NCBI RefSeq assembly: GCF_030463565.1
Contig: NC_134649.1
Location: forward strand, 5,405,501-5,469,500
DNA: 64,000 nt
Source of the DNA: Pelecanus crispus
Taxonomy: Eukaryota; Chordata; Aves; Pelecaniformes; Pelecanidae
Direction: 5' to 3'
Positions 26,101 through 38,968 of the stretch are shown one piece after another (position 1 is the first letter of the stretch; the number at the start of each line of letters is the position of its first letter). The translations under genes were made by a program, and so were the position numbers. The notes beneath the pieces are model-generated. The model saw nothing but the letters and a program-made list of their open reading frames with translations, did no database searches and was not told where the DNA came from.

Positions 26101-29100
26101 ATGAACTGCATCCTGTCACTCTGACGGGATCTTGGCTTAGGTCTGGGTGTGGTGAGGGGTAATTGCCTTCCCAGCAGAGTCAGGAATAAGTTGGATTAAG
26201 TCAAGAGCTTTCTGAGTACCTCCTTCACTGCATTTTTTCTCTAGCTAGGCAGCCTCCAGCGTTACTGAAACGTGACTGATGTAGGCACAGAGTGAGACGG
26301 TTCCTTCACTACACAGAAACTAGTGCAGCTCCTGACCTGTCCCATCCCGCTCTGGTGCTAGAAAGCAAGACAGGAGTCTACCGACTTCTGCATCCTCAAG
26401 GAAAATCTGATATATACAGATTGTAGACTGACTCTAGGACTGATGGATATGTATTATGACGATTACTGTAGTGCTTATCGAGAGTTTGGAGATTTTGGTA
26501 TAAAGGCTTATATTCTTATGAAGGGTGTCTGAAGCTAAAAGCAGAAGTTTCTCCTATCTGAAACAAACAACTGTGAGGTAGGCAAAAGTGGTATCATACT
26601 TGCGTGCTCCGTGAATTCAGCACAAAAAGCAGGATGTAGTAAAGAGTGATCAGTAAGCAATATTTGGAGAGTTTTCCAGGACAACCTTACTAGAAGTGAG
26701 GAGTGACTGGTAACTACTGCCTTGGCTCTGCCTGGTGGGACATGTTTTCTCATGCTGGTTGTAGAAGCAGAGGTGGGTGGCCCTCTGTCCTTTCCAGATC
26801 ATTTTGAATCCAGCCCCAGTGACACCAGGTCTGGTTCTGGATCCAAGAGACTGAATTCCAGACAGATGTTAAAATTTTTGCCCCCTTTTTGTGCCTGTCG
26901 CTGACACCAAGAGCTGTAGGGTAGAGTAAAAATGTGCATGAATCTTGTGGTGCTCGCTAGGTCTGGAGCCAAGATATAAGCAGGATGCATTCACCCATCA
27001 TATTCTGCCTTTCTTCCCCAAAACCGTACCTGTTGCCTCCAGTCAGAGGTAATGAGAAAAGTATCCAGTATACTACAAAGCAGCACAGTCTTACATCTGT
27101 TCTCCATTTCCAAATCTTTGTCTCTGTTGTTCTACCTATGGGTGGATCACAAAAATAATTACCTAAATGAACCAGACACCAAAACACCGTAAGTGATCAT
27201 GCACTCCAAAGAATATCAATGATTAGGTCATCCTCCTTGCTTATCTCAGGTTCCCATCCTTAAAATAAGGGCAGCAATATTTTTGCTTTTAAAAGAGCAG
27301 GATGAACTTGTTCATGTTTAAGTATTAATTGTTGTTATTATTATTATTACTCACATGGATGACAGGGAAGCACCTAATAAATTCTGGTTATGTTACAATA
27401 GGCCGTGACTGCTCTTGTCATGACTAACACAGCATAAATTTACTAGGCTGCCTGTTTATACTAATGCAAACTCCACCGCATACTTGCGGTCCATTACCAA
27501 CAGATCACTGTGGCCAGGAAGCTCTTACGGTGCTGATCGTTTTGTATTACACCTCCATCCTTCCAAAACACAGCAGCCTTGCTCATTCAATAGAGTATCT
27601 CCACATGTGCCTCCAAACAGGAGCTGCCCAATGTGTTTCCTTACTGCCTAGCAACGTCAGGGTCTGTCTGGAGCAATTTCTTTCTTTCTGCTTTAAAAGA
27701 CACAGGGAGAGAAGCAGCTCAGACTTCCAGCTGTTGATTTCACGGAGCGGGTGCTTTTGGCTATTAGAGAATTGATGCAGAAAACTAAATTCCCTCCAAG
27801 TGTGTCTTTGCTCAGGACTAAACATCGCTCACCCTGTCTTTTTCTTTCATAGAGAGCGTTTCTAATTATATTCCTTAATAATTTGCTAGAAGTGACTTGG
27901 GGTGCGTGGGGTGATAAAATGGGGCATTAGGTGTTTGTATTTGGGTAAGTAGGAGTGGCGTCGTCTTTGCTGTTGGCTGTCAGAGAGGCGTGACGCCGTT
28001 TCCCCCATTTGCAGCCGTCGCACCGGGAAAGAGCAGTGTTACAAATGAGCCGTCCTTCCCAGGAGCTCTGCCCATTCCTCCTCGGCCGAGCTGCATGAGC
28101 CACACACCCCTTTCTGGTTGGGGCCACCTCTTCCTGGCTGCTGCTGGCCTGTGGCCCACACCTCCGCCCCCACATCCCCACGGAGGTTTTTGGTGTTCAC
28201 TTCTCCCTCCTCCCAGTGAATTTTCAGCCAAAGGCCACCTCTGAAAGTCGACTGTGTGGTGTGTTGCATCAGTCCCCGCACAGCTCATGATTCAGCAGTT
28301 GTACAAGTTTCATACCTGTTAGGGCCATGCCAGAAACTACAAATGTTCCTAAGCCAGCAACAGCAAAAGGAAGCGGGAGTTTCCACTCAGCCGAAGACAA
28401 TGTCTGCAGTAGATTTTCTCGCAAATTGGTTCGATTTCACTGCCAAGAGAGGAGGGCAGGAAAGGATGCCAAGGGATGAGAGCAGGAAAACCAGCATCTG
28501 GATTTCTAGAGCCCAGAAAGCCTGAGATCTTCAAGAGAACAAGTGACACATTACTCTGCACTGAAGTCTGCTTAAAGGGAACAAAAGTCCTCCTGGAAGC
28601 AAGGCCATTAAACCATTAAGTATTTTAGGAAAATTCCAGGCTGTGAGATCAATTAAAAGAAAACACTCCTGAGATGCATGGGAGCAAAGTGCAAACATCT
28701 CTGCATGCATCAGCTTGAAAATATCTTTATTCCAACAAGTGTTGGCACAGGAGCAGTCGCTGTGGCGCAGGAGCTGCGTGTCCTGGTGCCAGACCCCGGG
28801 CAGAAGGGCTGCCCTGCTGCTGATGGGAGCCGTGTGTAACCCAAGAAGGGGCATCTCCTGGCATCCTGCGATGCCTCCTGCCAGCTCTGTCTGCCAGAGA
28901 GCCAGGAACGCGTGCCAGCGATGGCAAGATTGCTTCTCACTTAGCGTAGCAGAGACTGGGACACAGCCTTATTAATTTCGTTCAACTGTTGGCTCAAATG
29001 ACTTGAGCTGGCAAGGAGAGCCGTGACAGCAAATGCTTGAGTTGCGAGCACAGGAAGCCGTGTTCCCTGCCTTCCTCCTGCTCGTTTGCCACCCCCTGCT

Positions 29101-32100
29101 CTGTGCGGGGATTTTAGGATCAGTGTGAGTTAGGTGTAAGGGGAAGGGAAGGATTGAACAATTGAGGGCTGGTGATGGAAGAGCCCGTCTTTGCTCAGGG
29201 CTTGTAGTTGTGAGGTAGCCCAGATAACAGTGACTGGCATGCAGTTGTCTGGAAAGAAGGGAAGTAGTTAAGGTGCACTTGAAGGGGTGGGAGGGATTGC
29301 TGCCTGCTCGGGCCTGCGGGTGATGGCTTACGCTTGGGAAAAGTGGCACCACTCTAAATGGATGGAGAGTGTGGATAGGGGAGAGAAAGAGGGGACAGTG
29401 AAGAGCCAAGCCTGGTCCATCCTGGATTGCCATCCCGCATTAAATTAAAACCTCCCAGGCCAAGGCTGATGGTGTTGAACTTCTCATCAGGCCATTCTCT
29501 CTTCTGTTTTTCCCCTCCCAAAGCAAAATTTTCTGGCAGCCTGCGTTTAACAGTGTGCGTTGCAGGCAGAGATGGGGATCCCCTTGAACTGTGAACTGTT
29601 GTAGGCACGGGAATCCTCTCTAAAGAGCCTTGAAGTCATTTTCCCAACACGCTTGGATTGTAAGTGTGTGCCAGATCCGCATAAGGGCTGCTTGGCTGTG
29701 ATCAAACAGAAGACTTAATGACGGGAGATGCAAATGATTGCTATGGTTGCTGGTTGAAGACGATCTGAGCCGAAGTGGGAGGCCGAGTTCTCACAGAGCT
29801 GTGGCGCGAGGTGGGGGTCGGAGTGGGGCCGGGGGGTGCAGCCTGCAATGTACACGAATGCATCTGGGGGTCACATAACGGCTCAGCTGAGCGCAGGGGC
29901 CAAAATGTACGTACACGTCTTCAGCAGGACTCTGAGCTCTGCCAGTGTTTGGTGTGGCTTTGAGAAAGTTGCGTTTGATAAATAATTTTAAGCATAAATT
30001 GAGTGCAAGAAGGAAGGATGGTGCTCTTAGCACTACATGGGCTTTCCTATCAACTCCCACCATGCATAACTGACAGATTACCTCCCCTTCCCCGTGTCCA
30101 CGTATCAGTACACTCTGCTGTCTGCCGTGTTTGATAGTAGTGTTTCACTGCTTGGTTTGGGCTTCTGCCTGGAAAAAAACCCCAATGTATCTGGCACCCA
30201 CCCAAGAGCTATTTATAGCAAGAGTTCCTAGAAGAAAGTGTGACAGCTTCAGAAAACAAAGAATTGCCAAATAATCCTGCAGAGAGCGGCAAGTTAACCC
30301 GCCACACACACCCCAACAGCCCCAAATCCTAGTGAGAATCGGTACCAAGTGACTTAATGAAGGCAACACCACCAAGAGTGAACAAGAGCAGCTTAAGAGC
30401 CCTGCACGAAATGCCACGTCATGGGCAACAGCCCGTGCAAAAGATCATGTGAGCTTTTCACCCTTCTGATAAATCCTTTGGAAACAAACCCTGAGGACAC
30501 AAAGACTTGATCCCCCAGTGACATGGCACAGTGTCTTTGAAAATGCCTCCGCTATGTAAACAGTGATCTGTGCTTCAGACTCTCCCAGTCCTCAAACCTT
30601 CCTTGGTTTTGCTGCACATCTTAAATAAAGGATCTGCTAAAGAAGAAAATACCTCTCTACTATGACCTCTGACATAGGTACCTGTACAGCTGTTGGACTG
30701 GTTGTTCTAATCAGATAGATGCAATTTTTGCATCAAATGTCGTTCCCCCTTTCATAACTCACAGACAGCAAATGTTTTTCTCGCCTCATCTGGAGCTGGT
30801 GGGCAGAGGTCTGCAGGGAAACCCAGACTTTATTTTTCACTCTGCCTGGCCAGCTATTGGAACAGGGTGACCTTGACCCTTCCTGGGCTAAGGGAGCTCA
30901 GTGTATAATTGAGCACTGAACCCAAATACGTAAAAACAGCCACCACAACAAAACCCCAACCAAGACATTACCTAACTTCTACGTGGAGCAGAGTCCTGTC
31001 CAGTATATCATACTGCCTCCTTCCCAGTACTGCTCTGTAAACACCATTTACGTTGTGTGTATATACAATCCACACGCTCCTTGCAGTTCTGCGATACCTT
31101 TACTTGTTCCACCCGCCGGACTAGTTGTAACAGGCACTAAATTACAGGGTTTTTGTTGCTTGCTTACTTTATACACATGCAATTTCCTGGTTTATATGTC
31201 CAGAGAGGTTTTGTAGTTTTTAATTTAACATTATTCATAGATTTCATTGAGTATTAGTTAACTTTGTAAAGCACCTTAATGGGCAGTGTCTTTTTAATTA
31301 TATATGGCAAAACCTAGAGAAACAAAGGAAAATTGACCCAATTTGCTATAGCTGGTTTACAAAGAGCCCTTGAGGTGACTGAGCATCACTTTTCCTTTTT
31401 ACTGTACTCTGCACGTTTCCCAGCTCCTGTCAATTCGGATCACAGCTAACTTCTCTTTCTGGAAGCAGCCTCCGCATGCAGTGCGGCTGCCCCTTCTCCC
31501 AGCACTGAGCCAAGCCCCAGCATCGTGGCAGTTATTTTAGGTGGGAGGAAGAAGACTGACACAGTCTCGTGGAGTTTTCTTTTCCTGCTGCTCTCTGGAA
31601 ACGTGCAAAAAGCTGTTTTTCTGAACACAGCTGCATACTGTGAGATTTTGTCTGCACTTGCGGATCCGAATGCTTTGCATGCAGCACCTTGCCCCAAAAC
31701 AATTCCCCTGTGCTCTTCTCGAGGCTCCAGGCCGGTTGCTTGCTCTCGCTGCTGTCTTGTTGCTCTGTTACTCTTTGTCTCTCTGTCACGCAAACCTGCG
31801 AAATAAGGGAGAAACTCTTCTCTGCCAGAAACCTGGGTGGACGCCGGTCCCGGTGCCGCAGCATGTGCCCGTGTTTCAACTGGAGACAGCTGTTGTCACA
31901 GCGCTGTCTCATCATAAAGTTCGACCATTTCCTATGACCGTCTTAAAAAAACCTTGCAATCCTGTTGGACTTGTAACGCTATCACGTCTATCGTGGAAAT
32001 GACCAAGATGCATTTTCTACAACTGTACAACTACACGATGGCTAAATGACTCTGTATCGGTTAATGCATCTCCTTTACGCAGCAGAAGCTGCCATAAGCA

Positions 32101-32504
32101 CAGATAATCTATGCCCTTTCCGAGGTATCCATCAAACGCTGTCTGGCGCATCGCGAAGTGTGAGATACAGCTCTGGTTTGTATAGTTGGAATGTGAATAT
32201 CGGCTACACCATACCCTGGACGCAGCATTAATTAAACAGAACGGCCCTGCTTCAGGCCCCGGTGGACAAGCATCCACATGGCAACTGCGAGCCTTGTCGG
32301 CAGCAAGAGATTAAGGAATTAATTGGCAGGGTTAATCTTCATGTCAGGGTTGGAAATGAATTGTTAATTTGTTTGGATGAGTGTAAAGTCCTCTCCCAGC
32401 GATGGCAGGTGGGATCACATGAGAAAAAGCCTGCAACGCTGCCCTTCCTGGGGACCTTTCTATTTAACACCTCCTGCAAACAGACCTCTCAAATTCTTTG
32501 CCCC

Positions 32505-32720
32505 TGACGCGCGAGACTCCTGCGCGGGGTCGGAGGAACGGGTTGTGCCGCTCGCGTGGAAGCTCGCGTCCTTGCAGCCGACGGCACAGCTGCCCTGGGC
32601 CGTGAGATGGGAGAGGGGCTGGCTGCAGCCCGGGAGGGCCCCTTCGCATCACGGCTTTTCGTTCTGCTCTCGCTCCCTTGCGCTGAGCGGTTCTCATTGC
32701 TGCATCGCAGGTACGGGATC
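32505..32720. promoter_or_regulatory. Small orphan CpG-rich island
   Basis: CpGs are dense (for example TGACGCGCGAGACTCCTGCG) within otherwise CpG-poor sequence, and no gene starts here. A good 5' splice-site match, CGCAG|GTACGG, occurs at 32710/32711 on the plus strand, so a non-coding RNA first exon is possible but unproven. Confidence 0.5.
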
Positions 32721-33790
32721 AGGCCAACCGGCTCTAGGAGTGAGGGATGTGCTGACACCGGCAATGCCGCTGTTGGGGCAAGTGGTACCAGCCTTGCACG
32801 CAGCGTGCAAGACTTGGTAGCTCTGTATGGACACTAAACCCTCTCAGACACCTCCCTTCTCCTCCAGGACACTGTACGCTCAGAATTTGTCGGATCAGTT
32901 AATGCTTTTCCCTTTCTGCTCTCATTTTACACACTCAGGACAGCAGAATGGTTCCCATTTTAGTATCTTCTAATCTGTTAAGGGTAATGCATTGGTCACA
33001 TCACATTAAGACACAGGAGAAAAGCACTTCAGGGCTTAAATTATTTAAATGAAAATTTAACTTTTTGTCACTTACGCTTTCTTTTGTGCATTGATTAATC
33101 TAATTAGTTCAGCAATAACCATCACTTTCTCCTCATGCTGTGGTCTGATATGCTGTGACTGACACAACCTGATTCCAGATGTGACATCAAATAGGACTGG
33201 CCTATACAGAAACCTGGGATCGTTCTGGGTGTGCAACAATCCTGTTTAAGACCTTACAGTCAAAATACTACCCTGTTGCCCATGCTTCAGTTCCCACCAC
33301 CAGCTCTTACGCTTGCTCTTTCCTTTTCCCTGAAGCAGGGCTGAGGAAAGCACGTGCTCGTGTTCCCCAAAAACTGAGGTATCGCTGTTCACAACACACA
33401 GGCACTGCAAGGTCTGACCTGAAGATGTGTATGACCGAAGGTCAGGTCGTGATTGCAGTCTGATCCACTGACAGTGATTTGTAAGAAGTTAATATTACAC
33501 ATAAGCAAGATAGGCTCCTCATTTGTTGAAAAGCCTTTGTGCGTATAGAAGTACCACAGAACCACATACTGAAATACATTCACCCTCTGTTGTCTGCGAC
33601 AGTCAGTGGCAAGCCACCTCTCTCTGTGCCCAACGCCTAATTTATGGGGAGGCTGATGCTCTTCGAAGGCACTGTCAAATAATCAGTTTTTCATAGCCAA
33701 AAATATTTGGCTGGGTTTAGCCTTACATATCTGCATCCTGTCTGCGCACATTGTGTGAGTCACCACGTCTGAGACCAAGTCCTGCCAGTT

Positions 33791-33808
33791 AAAAAAAAAA
33801 AAAAAAAA
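33791..33808 (+). repeat. Poly-A run (18 A)
   Basis: An uninterrupted A18 with no identifiable retroposon body upstream. Confidence 0.95.
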
Positions 33809-36285
33809 GGATTCAGGGGCAAGTGGTTGTTTCTGGTGTTCGGGTTAAACCCCCTCCCGGAGGAATGCTCGCTGCTGTGTCCGTGTCCTCTGCCCGATAC
33901 CAACCGCTTCTCCTTTCCGTACCTGCCCCATTTCCCCACTGGTCCAGCGTCCATCCCACACTCCCCCCACCGATGACTTCCTACCATTTTTACCTTTGTT
34001 CTCCTTCTATTAAGACTAGAATTGTCTTTATGCTCCTCTGCCCATCTGTGTGAGCCTACAGAGACTTCCATCTGAGTCTTACGCTACAAGCAAAGTATCA
34101 ATGAGGAGTTTTGCTGGAGAAGGGGGAGTAGGGCAAGGGTGTCCACAGAGGTCTGGGGGACCGAGTAGAGGCAGAAGGAAAGCGGAAGGGCTGGTCTGAT
34201 GTTTGGGTGATGCTTTTTGTCAGGCTGCCACAGTTGCTGCGTGCAAAGTAAAAATACGCCTGACATGATACTTACTTAGGTATCCCTGATCTGACCACAG
34301 TCACTTGTTACTTGAGACCACAAATAATAAGAAACTGCCATCAACTGACACAGCAAATACCTCGTGCATTTGTATAAAAATGTTTTGGCCTGCTCTGCAT
34401 TCTTCAGATTCTTTGCGGCAATCTATTTGGAGGTGTCTGTCAAGCACTTGCTCCTACTTTCACCTTGCATTTCATGTTCTCCTCACCCTACCGGCAGCCA
34501 GATGGTTGAATGTAAGCCAAAACTAAGAAGGATTTCCTCTTTTCTTTTGAAGAGACGGGTGCTCAGAGATTTATCAGTAATACAGTTGTACTTAATCAGA
34601 TAGAGTCTGTCCTGTGTAACTAAGAAGGCCCGCAGCATGTTGCTGGCATAAGCAGCTACTCTTGGAAGTCCTGCTTGAGCTGCCATTTCGCATTCCATGT
34701 AGAACTGTGCTCTATGGTTTTCTGACTTACCGTTTGTCAGTTCTCCTAAAACACCAGTAACGCGGTGATGTTCTAGTACAGCTTTTGCATACTGTCATTT
34801 CACATCAATCGTTCAGAAATTATGACCACTACGTAATTTGGAACAAGACTGTCACCCTGTCTATGCTACATATAAAATTTTAATATTAAAAGCGAATGAC
34901 TGGGTTCATCGTAAGACCTAATTAGTTCTTTAGAGAATCTACTTGGTGCAGCAGCCTGTCCTATCCGCATTGATGTTAATGTATTATATAATCAGCTTTA
35001 GAAAATGCAGCAGGCCGAAAGCCGGCTTCTGTGTCCCTGTGCTCATTCACTACCCTAGGGAGAGTACTGAAAATCAGCAGAATTTTACTAGAAAGTAGAC
35101 ATTTCTGCTGGGGGTTTTTTGGGGGGTAGTAGAGAAATTGATTGTCTTCAAATCAACTTTGTCTGCAAACTGTGTTCTCCAAACACTTCTTTATAGGTAT
35201 ATATATAGTAGTGATTTTTCCAGAATGAGTTAGATGTTCCCTTTTGCTGTTCAAATTGGGTGGTGAAGTAACAGACCATGCCATTTTGATAGTTTGCCCC
35301 AGGAGCTGATTAAATGATCTCCCTTACTCTGTATGTGAATTGTGCATTTCTGTGCAGACATCAGAAGTATCAGAGCCTGCAGTATCTGCTCTATCCCTGT
35401 ATGGCAGAGCACATTGCTTACTATCTGTTTAAACACTAAACGTATTTCACTAGACAATTGCAGTTTGTTAACAGAAATAGTCCCCTATAAAACTTTATAG
35501 TGGATGAAGTGGAATTCCTACTGTGCACTTAGTGATAGCGTATTTTACGATCATTTAGTAAGAGACCTTTCAGAAAGCTAAGACCAGAATGTGAGGGCTT
35601 GCATTTTCCTTTCTATGAGCCATGACCCCTTCTGCAAGCTCCCGTGCTTGAACACGTGACCCTGAACAGCACCTTTGCCTGGATTTTCCAAGTAGAGGTT
35701 TGCAGTCTTCCCTCAAAAGCAAAAACAGGAAGAAGAAATCAACTCTCCTGTTTGTTGTTCCTCAAATCTTTGGGAGGCAGGACCCTGACAGAGATTTCAT
35801 GATCTCATTTATGGCTTAGGTGAGCTATGTGGTAGATACAATTGTCATCTGTTTCCCCACGGCAGGAGGTCCTCTGCTTTAGTCATCCTGTACTACAGTT
35901 CTAAGGTTGTTCTGATATATTTAGATCAATGAACTGCACAGTAAAGATAATCTTGTCTAAAGGGAATGCAGTAAAATATCCTGGAAGATTAATATAGGAG
36001 AAATCCAATCAGAGCACACATCCTGCCACCTCAGTCATTATGGGTAAGACAGCCACAATTAAGCCCTGTATATTACATAGATAGTAACTATGGGTGGGAG
36101 CAGGCCACCTTTGATAAATTTGTTCCAATTCTTGGTTCATGGAACTAAAGCAGTGACAGATGAAGGCAAAGTTCCCAGGTCAGGAAAGAATCAAGAGATC
36201 TGTATGTGTTCAAAGTCAGCAGAATGCAGGTATTTCTTGACATTGCAGCCATTTGTCTTGGAGACACCAAAACAGAGATGAACAG

Positions 36286-38911
36286 CACTACCTAGGTTTG
36301 ACACTTTTATTAACAAAGAACCCATGGGGCTCATTCATTAGTACAAAATACAATCATGGTCCTTTATGTTAAACAGCATTTTTTTTTTTTTTTAAATTTT
36401 GTCTCTTTTAAACTGTTTCACAGTTATCAAAACAAAGCCCCTGCATATTGAACTTACTATTGTGCAAACAGTTAATTATTTTAAGGATCAATTTCTGCAC
36501 TAAGCCAAGTGTCAGAGAGCAGAATTTAATCTTGTTTTGACCCCTCCTTTGAAGGGCCACACGTGCTTCTTAAGAAACACGTTCTAGTTGTCTTTTTTGC
36601 AGCAAACAATCTAAGGCCACAGTTTATCTGCAAATAAAAAAATGACTCAAAGGTTTTAGGAAAAGAAAAAAAAAAAAAAAAAGAAAAGCACATCTTTACC
36701 CTTCATGCTCTTGTTTGCTTGACTATGTTTATCACATCACCTATCGGGTATTACAGTCCAAAAAAAGCACCTAATGTTCTTTAAGCTAGTATTTTGAATT
36801 ATTAACATGCAAGTTAATGTACAGCCACATTATTTTTCAAGTAACTGTAATGGTATCTGTTTAAAGAAAATATGCTCGTTCCCTTTCCAGGTGATGCAAA
36901 TGAAAAACCTGCATTGATTGTATGGGCATGCCATCATTTAAATAAAAAGGCATGAGAGCTACATCTTGAAACTTAAGATAATTTTTGGAATGTCCTTTCT
37001 AAAACATGCACTCAAATTTTGGTTAAAGCTGCATTTGCTACAGAAGACAATACTTAAAAGTTGCAAATGAAAAAATAACTGCCGTTTGGAAACGTGAATC
37101 TCGATCAGTATGTCTTTTACGCTGATGTAAAAGTGACTTGAGGTGAAGTGCTAGAAATTAGACAATGTAAGGAAGTCATACTAAAAGACTAAAAATATGT
37201 ATCCGCTTATGCCTGTAGAAAAATCCCTGCTTCTTAAATGAAGACAGATTTCATAAAAAACTATTTAAACTTTTTTAAACTGCAGTTATTGATGAAATGA
37301 AGGAAACTCAATTACTGTTCTCGTACTTATTAGAAAGTACAATGTTTTACCACGTGAAGCACCGGGTTTTAACCCCAAACCCTTCTGTAAGACATATGGA
37401 GTAGTTCTAGTAGTTCAAAATTCCCTGTAGTTTAAAGACTTGACCGTAAACGTGCGTATTGAGAATGCTGTGTTTCTGCTCCTTTAAGTGATCTGTTGAT
37501 GGCAGCTTGCTTACTCCAATTGATGCTTAGCAGGAAGCAAACATTCTACTTTAAATGAAGGCAGCAGAAGGGCTAAGTAAAATGCTGTGCCTTCACTCTT
37601 AGCAGCAACAAACTCTCACTGTTCTAAATGACCTGAGGAAGAAAACATTAAAATATTGCACCAAAACAAAATCAAACAGCAAAAACAAACAAGGAAACAC
37701 ACTAACAAAAAATAGTATGGATAGCAAATGACCAGTGCAGCCCCTGACAATAGATCTCTAGACAAAAATGCAGGAGTAATGAAAAGCTTTGTGCCATTAC
37801 CAGGATTTTGTTTCCCTGGTGTCCACTTTCACTTCAGCTGTAAGCTATGTCTATTCTGGGTATATTTACACCTCTCCCTATGCCCCCCAATCTCATTCAC
37901 TAACCACAGAAACAATTTAGGGTCCCTTTTAGAACCTTGAAGTACACTGGAGCTTTAACAAGACTTTTTGGTCTCAAATCTGACCATTAAGTAAATATCC
38001 AAACCAGAGGTAGGCTTATAAAGGCTTCTGAATAAATAAGTATTGTCCATTTTGCTAAGTATACCTGCTGTTGGCAAGAGGATTCTCCCTCGCTGTGCTT
38101 CCCCTTAGCACGCTATCCATAGGCTTAAGATGCAGAAAAAGAACTCACAGTAGAAGAGGCTAGAATAATTCCCTTAAGAAATCCCTTGAAAGAAAGCATA
38201 GTGCATAAGCTCTTATCGAAGTTCAATTTTCTTTTACATACTTGCGTCTTTCATTCAGTAAATGGTTGCCTTCATAGTATTGCGTAATAGCTGTTCTGTC
38301 ATCCATGATGTCTTTAGTATCATTATGAATGATTAAATAGTACCACTTGGCAGTTGTTAGAAGGACAGGTTCTCGGGAAATACGAAGTTACGCTAGAGTG
38401 AAGACTTCACGTTTTAGTAGTGTTCCTTTCTTGGATGCAGACAGTGCAAAACTGAAGCCCCTTGAACACTGGAATCTTTTGGAAATGTTTCCTTACCCCG
38501 TATTCTGTCCTACTATGCAAGTTCTACTACAAAAGTTCTCAACATCAACATCATTACATAAATTCTTCCATAGTGTTCCAAACAAAATATATTCTCTTCA
38601 GAAGATCCTTACATCTCCTCCTCGTACTTCATGTAGTATTATCCACTTTTTAGAAAGCATTCAGTATTTTCAGGTACTTCTCAAGTATCCCAAGCATAGC
38701 TGCTCCCACAGTATCCTCTGTGCAGACTAATCCAGCAGATTCTCCTCCATCACCAAACGTGCTCATACCTCCCTCTCCATTTTCTTTTGCCTTTCTTGTA
38801 CACAAACTTAAGTTTTGAAAAAGAAAACTACTTCCTTTTTAGCTGCACTGTCAGCTTAAGCAGCAGAAAGATTAAGACATTCATCACAATGATGCTCATT
38901 ACAAATCCTCT
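36286..38911 (-). other. ARRDC4: Probable ARRDC4 3' untranslated region
   Basis: About 2.6 kb of AT-rich sequence lies downstream of the stop codon and holds no exon. The only minus-strand AATAAA I found in it is near the far end, so I infer a single long 3' UTR. It contains a T15 run (36379-36393) and an A17 run (36666-36682, plus-strand reading), and several ATTTA pentamers on the sense strand that could act as AU-rich instability elements. The length is inferred and not supported by transcripts. Confidence 0.6.
36306..36311 (-). terminator. ARRDC4: Candidate ARRDC4 polyadenylation signal (AATAAA)
   Basis: The minus strand reads GTTAATAAAAGTGT here. About 30-50 nt further along the transcript (36275-36257) there is a GT-rich stretch, TGTTTTGGTGTCTCC, as expected for the downstream cleavage element. 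Cleavage would fall near 36285-36295. Confidence 0.6.
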
Positions 38912-38968
38912 TCAGAGCATGAATGAAACGGGCTGAATTTCTTCTACATCAGTTGGATGTGGATCAAT
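38912..38968 (-). CDS. ARRDC4: ARRDC4 coding exon 8 (C-terminus and stop)
   Basis: Encodes residues 415-432 (IDPHPTDVEEIQPVSFML) and the stop TGA at 38914-38912. The acceptor reads CTGTAG|ATTGAT. The tail matches the end of mammalian ARRDC4, so the protein is complete at its C-terminus. Confidence 0.95.
   Translation of the reverse strand: MDPHPTDVEEIQPVSFML

Larger units (their letters stand above)
23129..36285. other. Non-coding, downstream of ARRDC4
   Basis: No recognisable exons. Holds the orphan CpG patch at 32505-32720 flanked by TAATTA-type motifs (32311-32340 and 33040-33110), a short ATT repeat near 27329-27348 and the A18 run. Confidence 0.7.

Noticed and set aside
28425..28440. 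tRNA B-box-like GGTTCGATTTC
   Set aside because: No A-box at the right distance and no cloverleaf could be folded around it.
32377..32820. Plus-strand open frame of 147 codons over the orphan CpG patch
   Set aside because: No recognisable protein similarity, and an opposite-strand frame is also open, as expected from CpG-rich composition.
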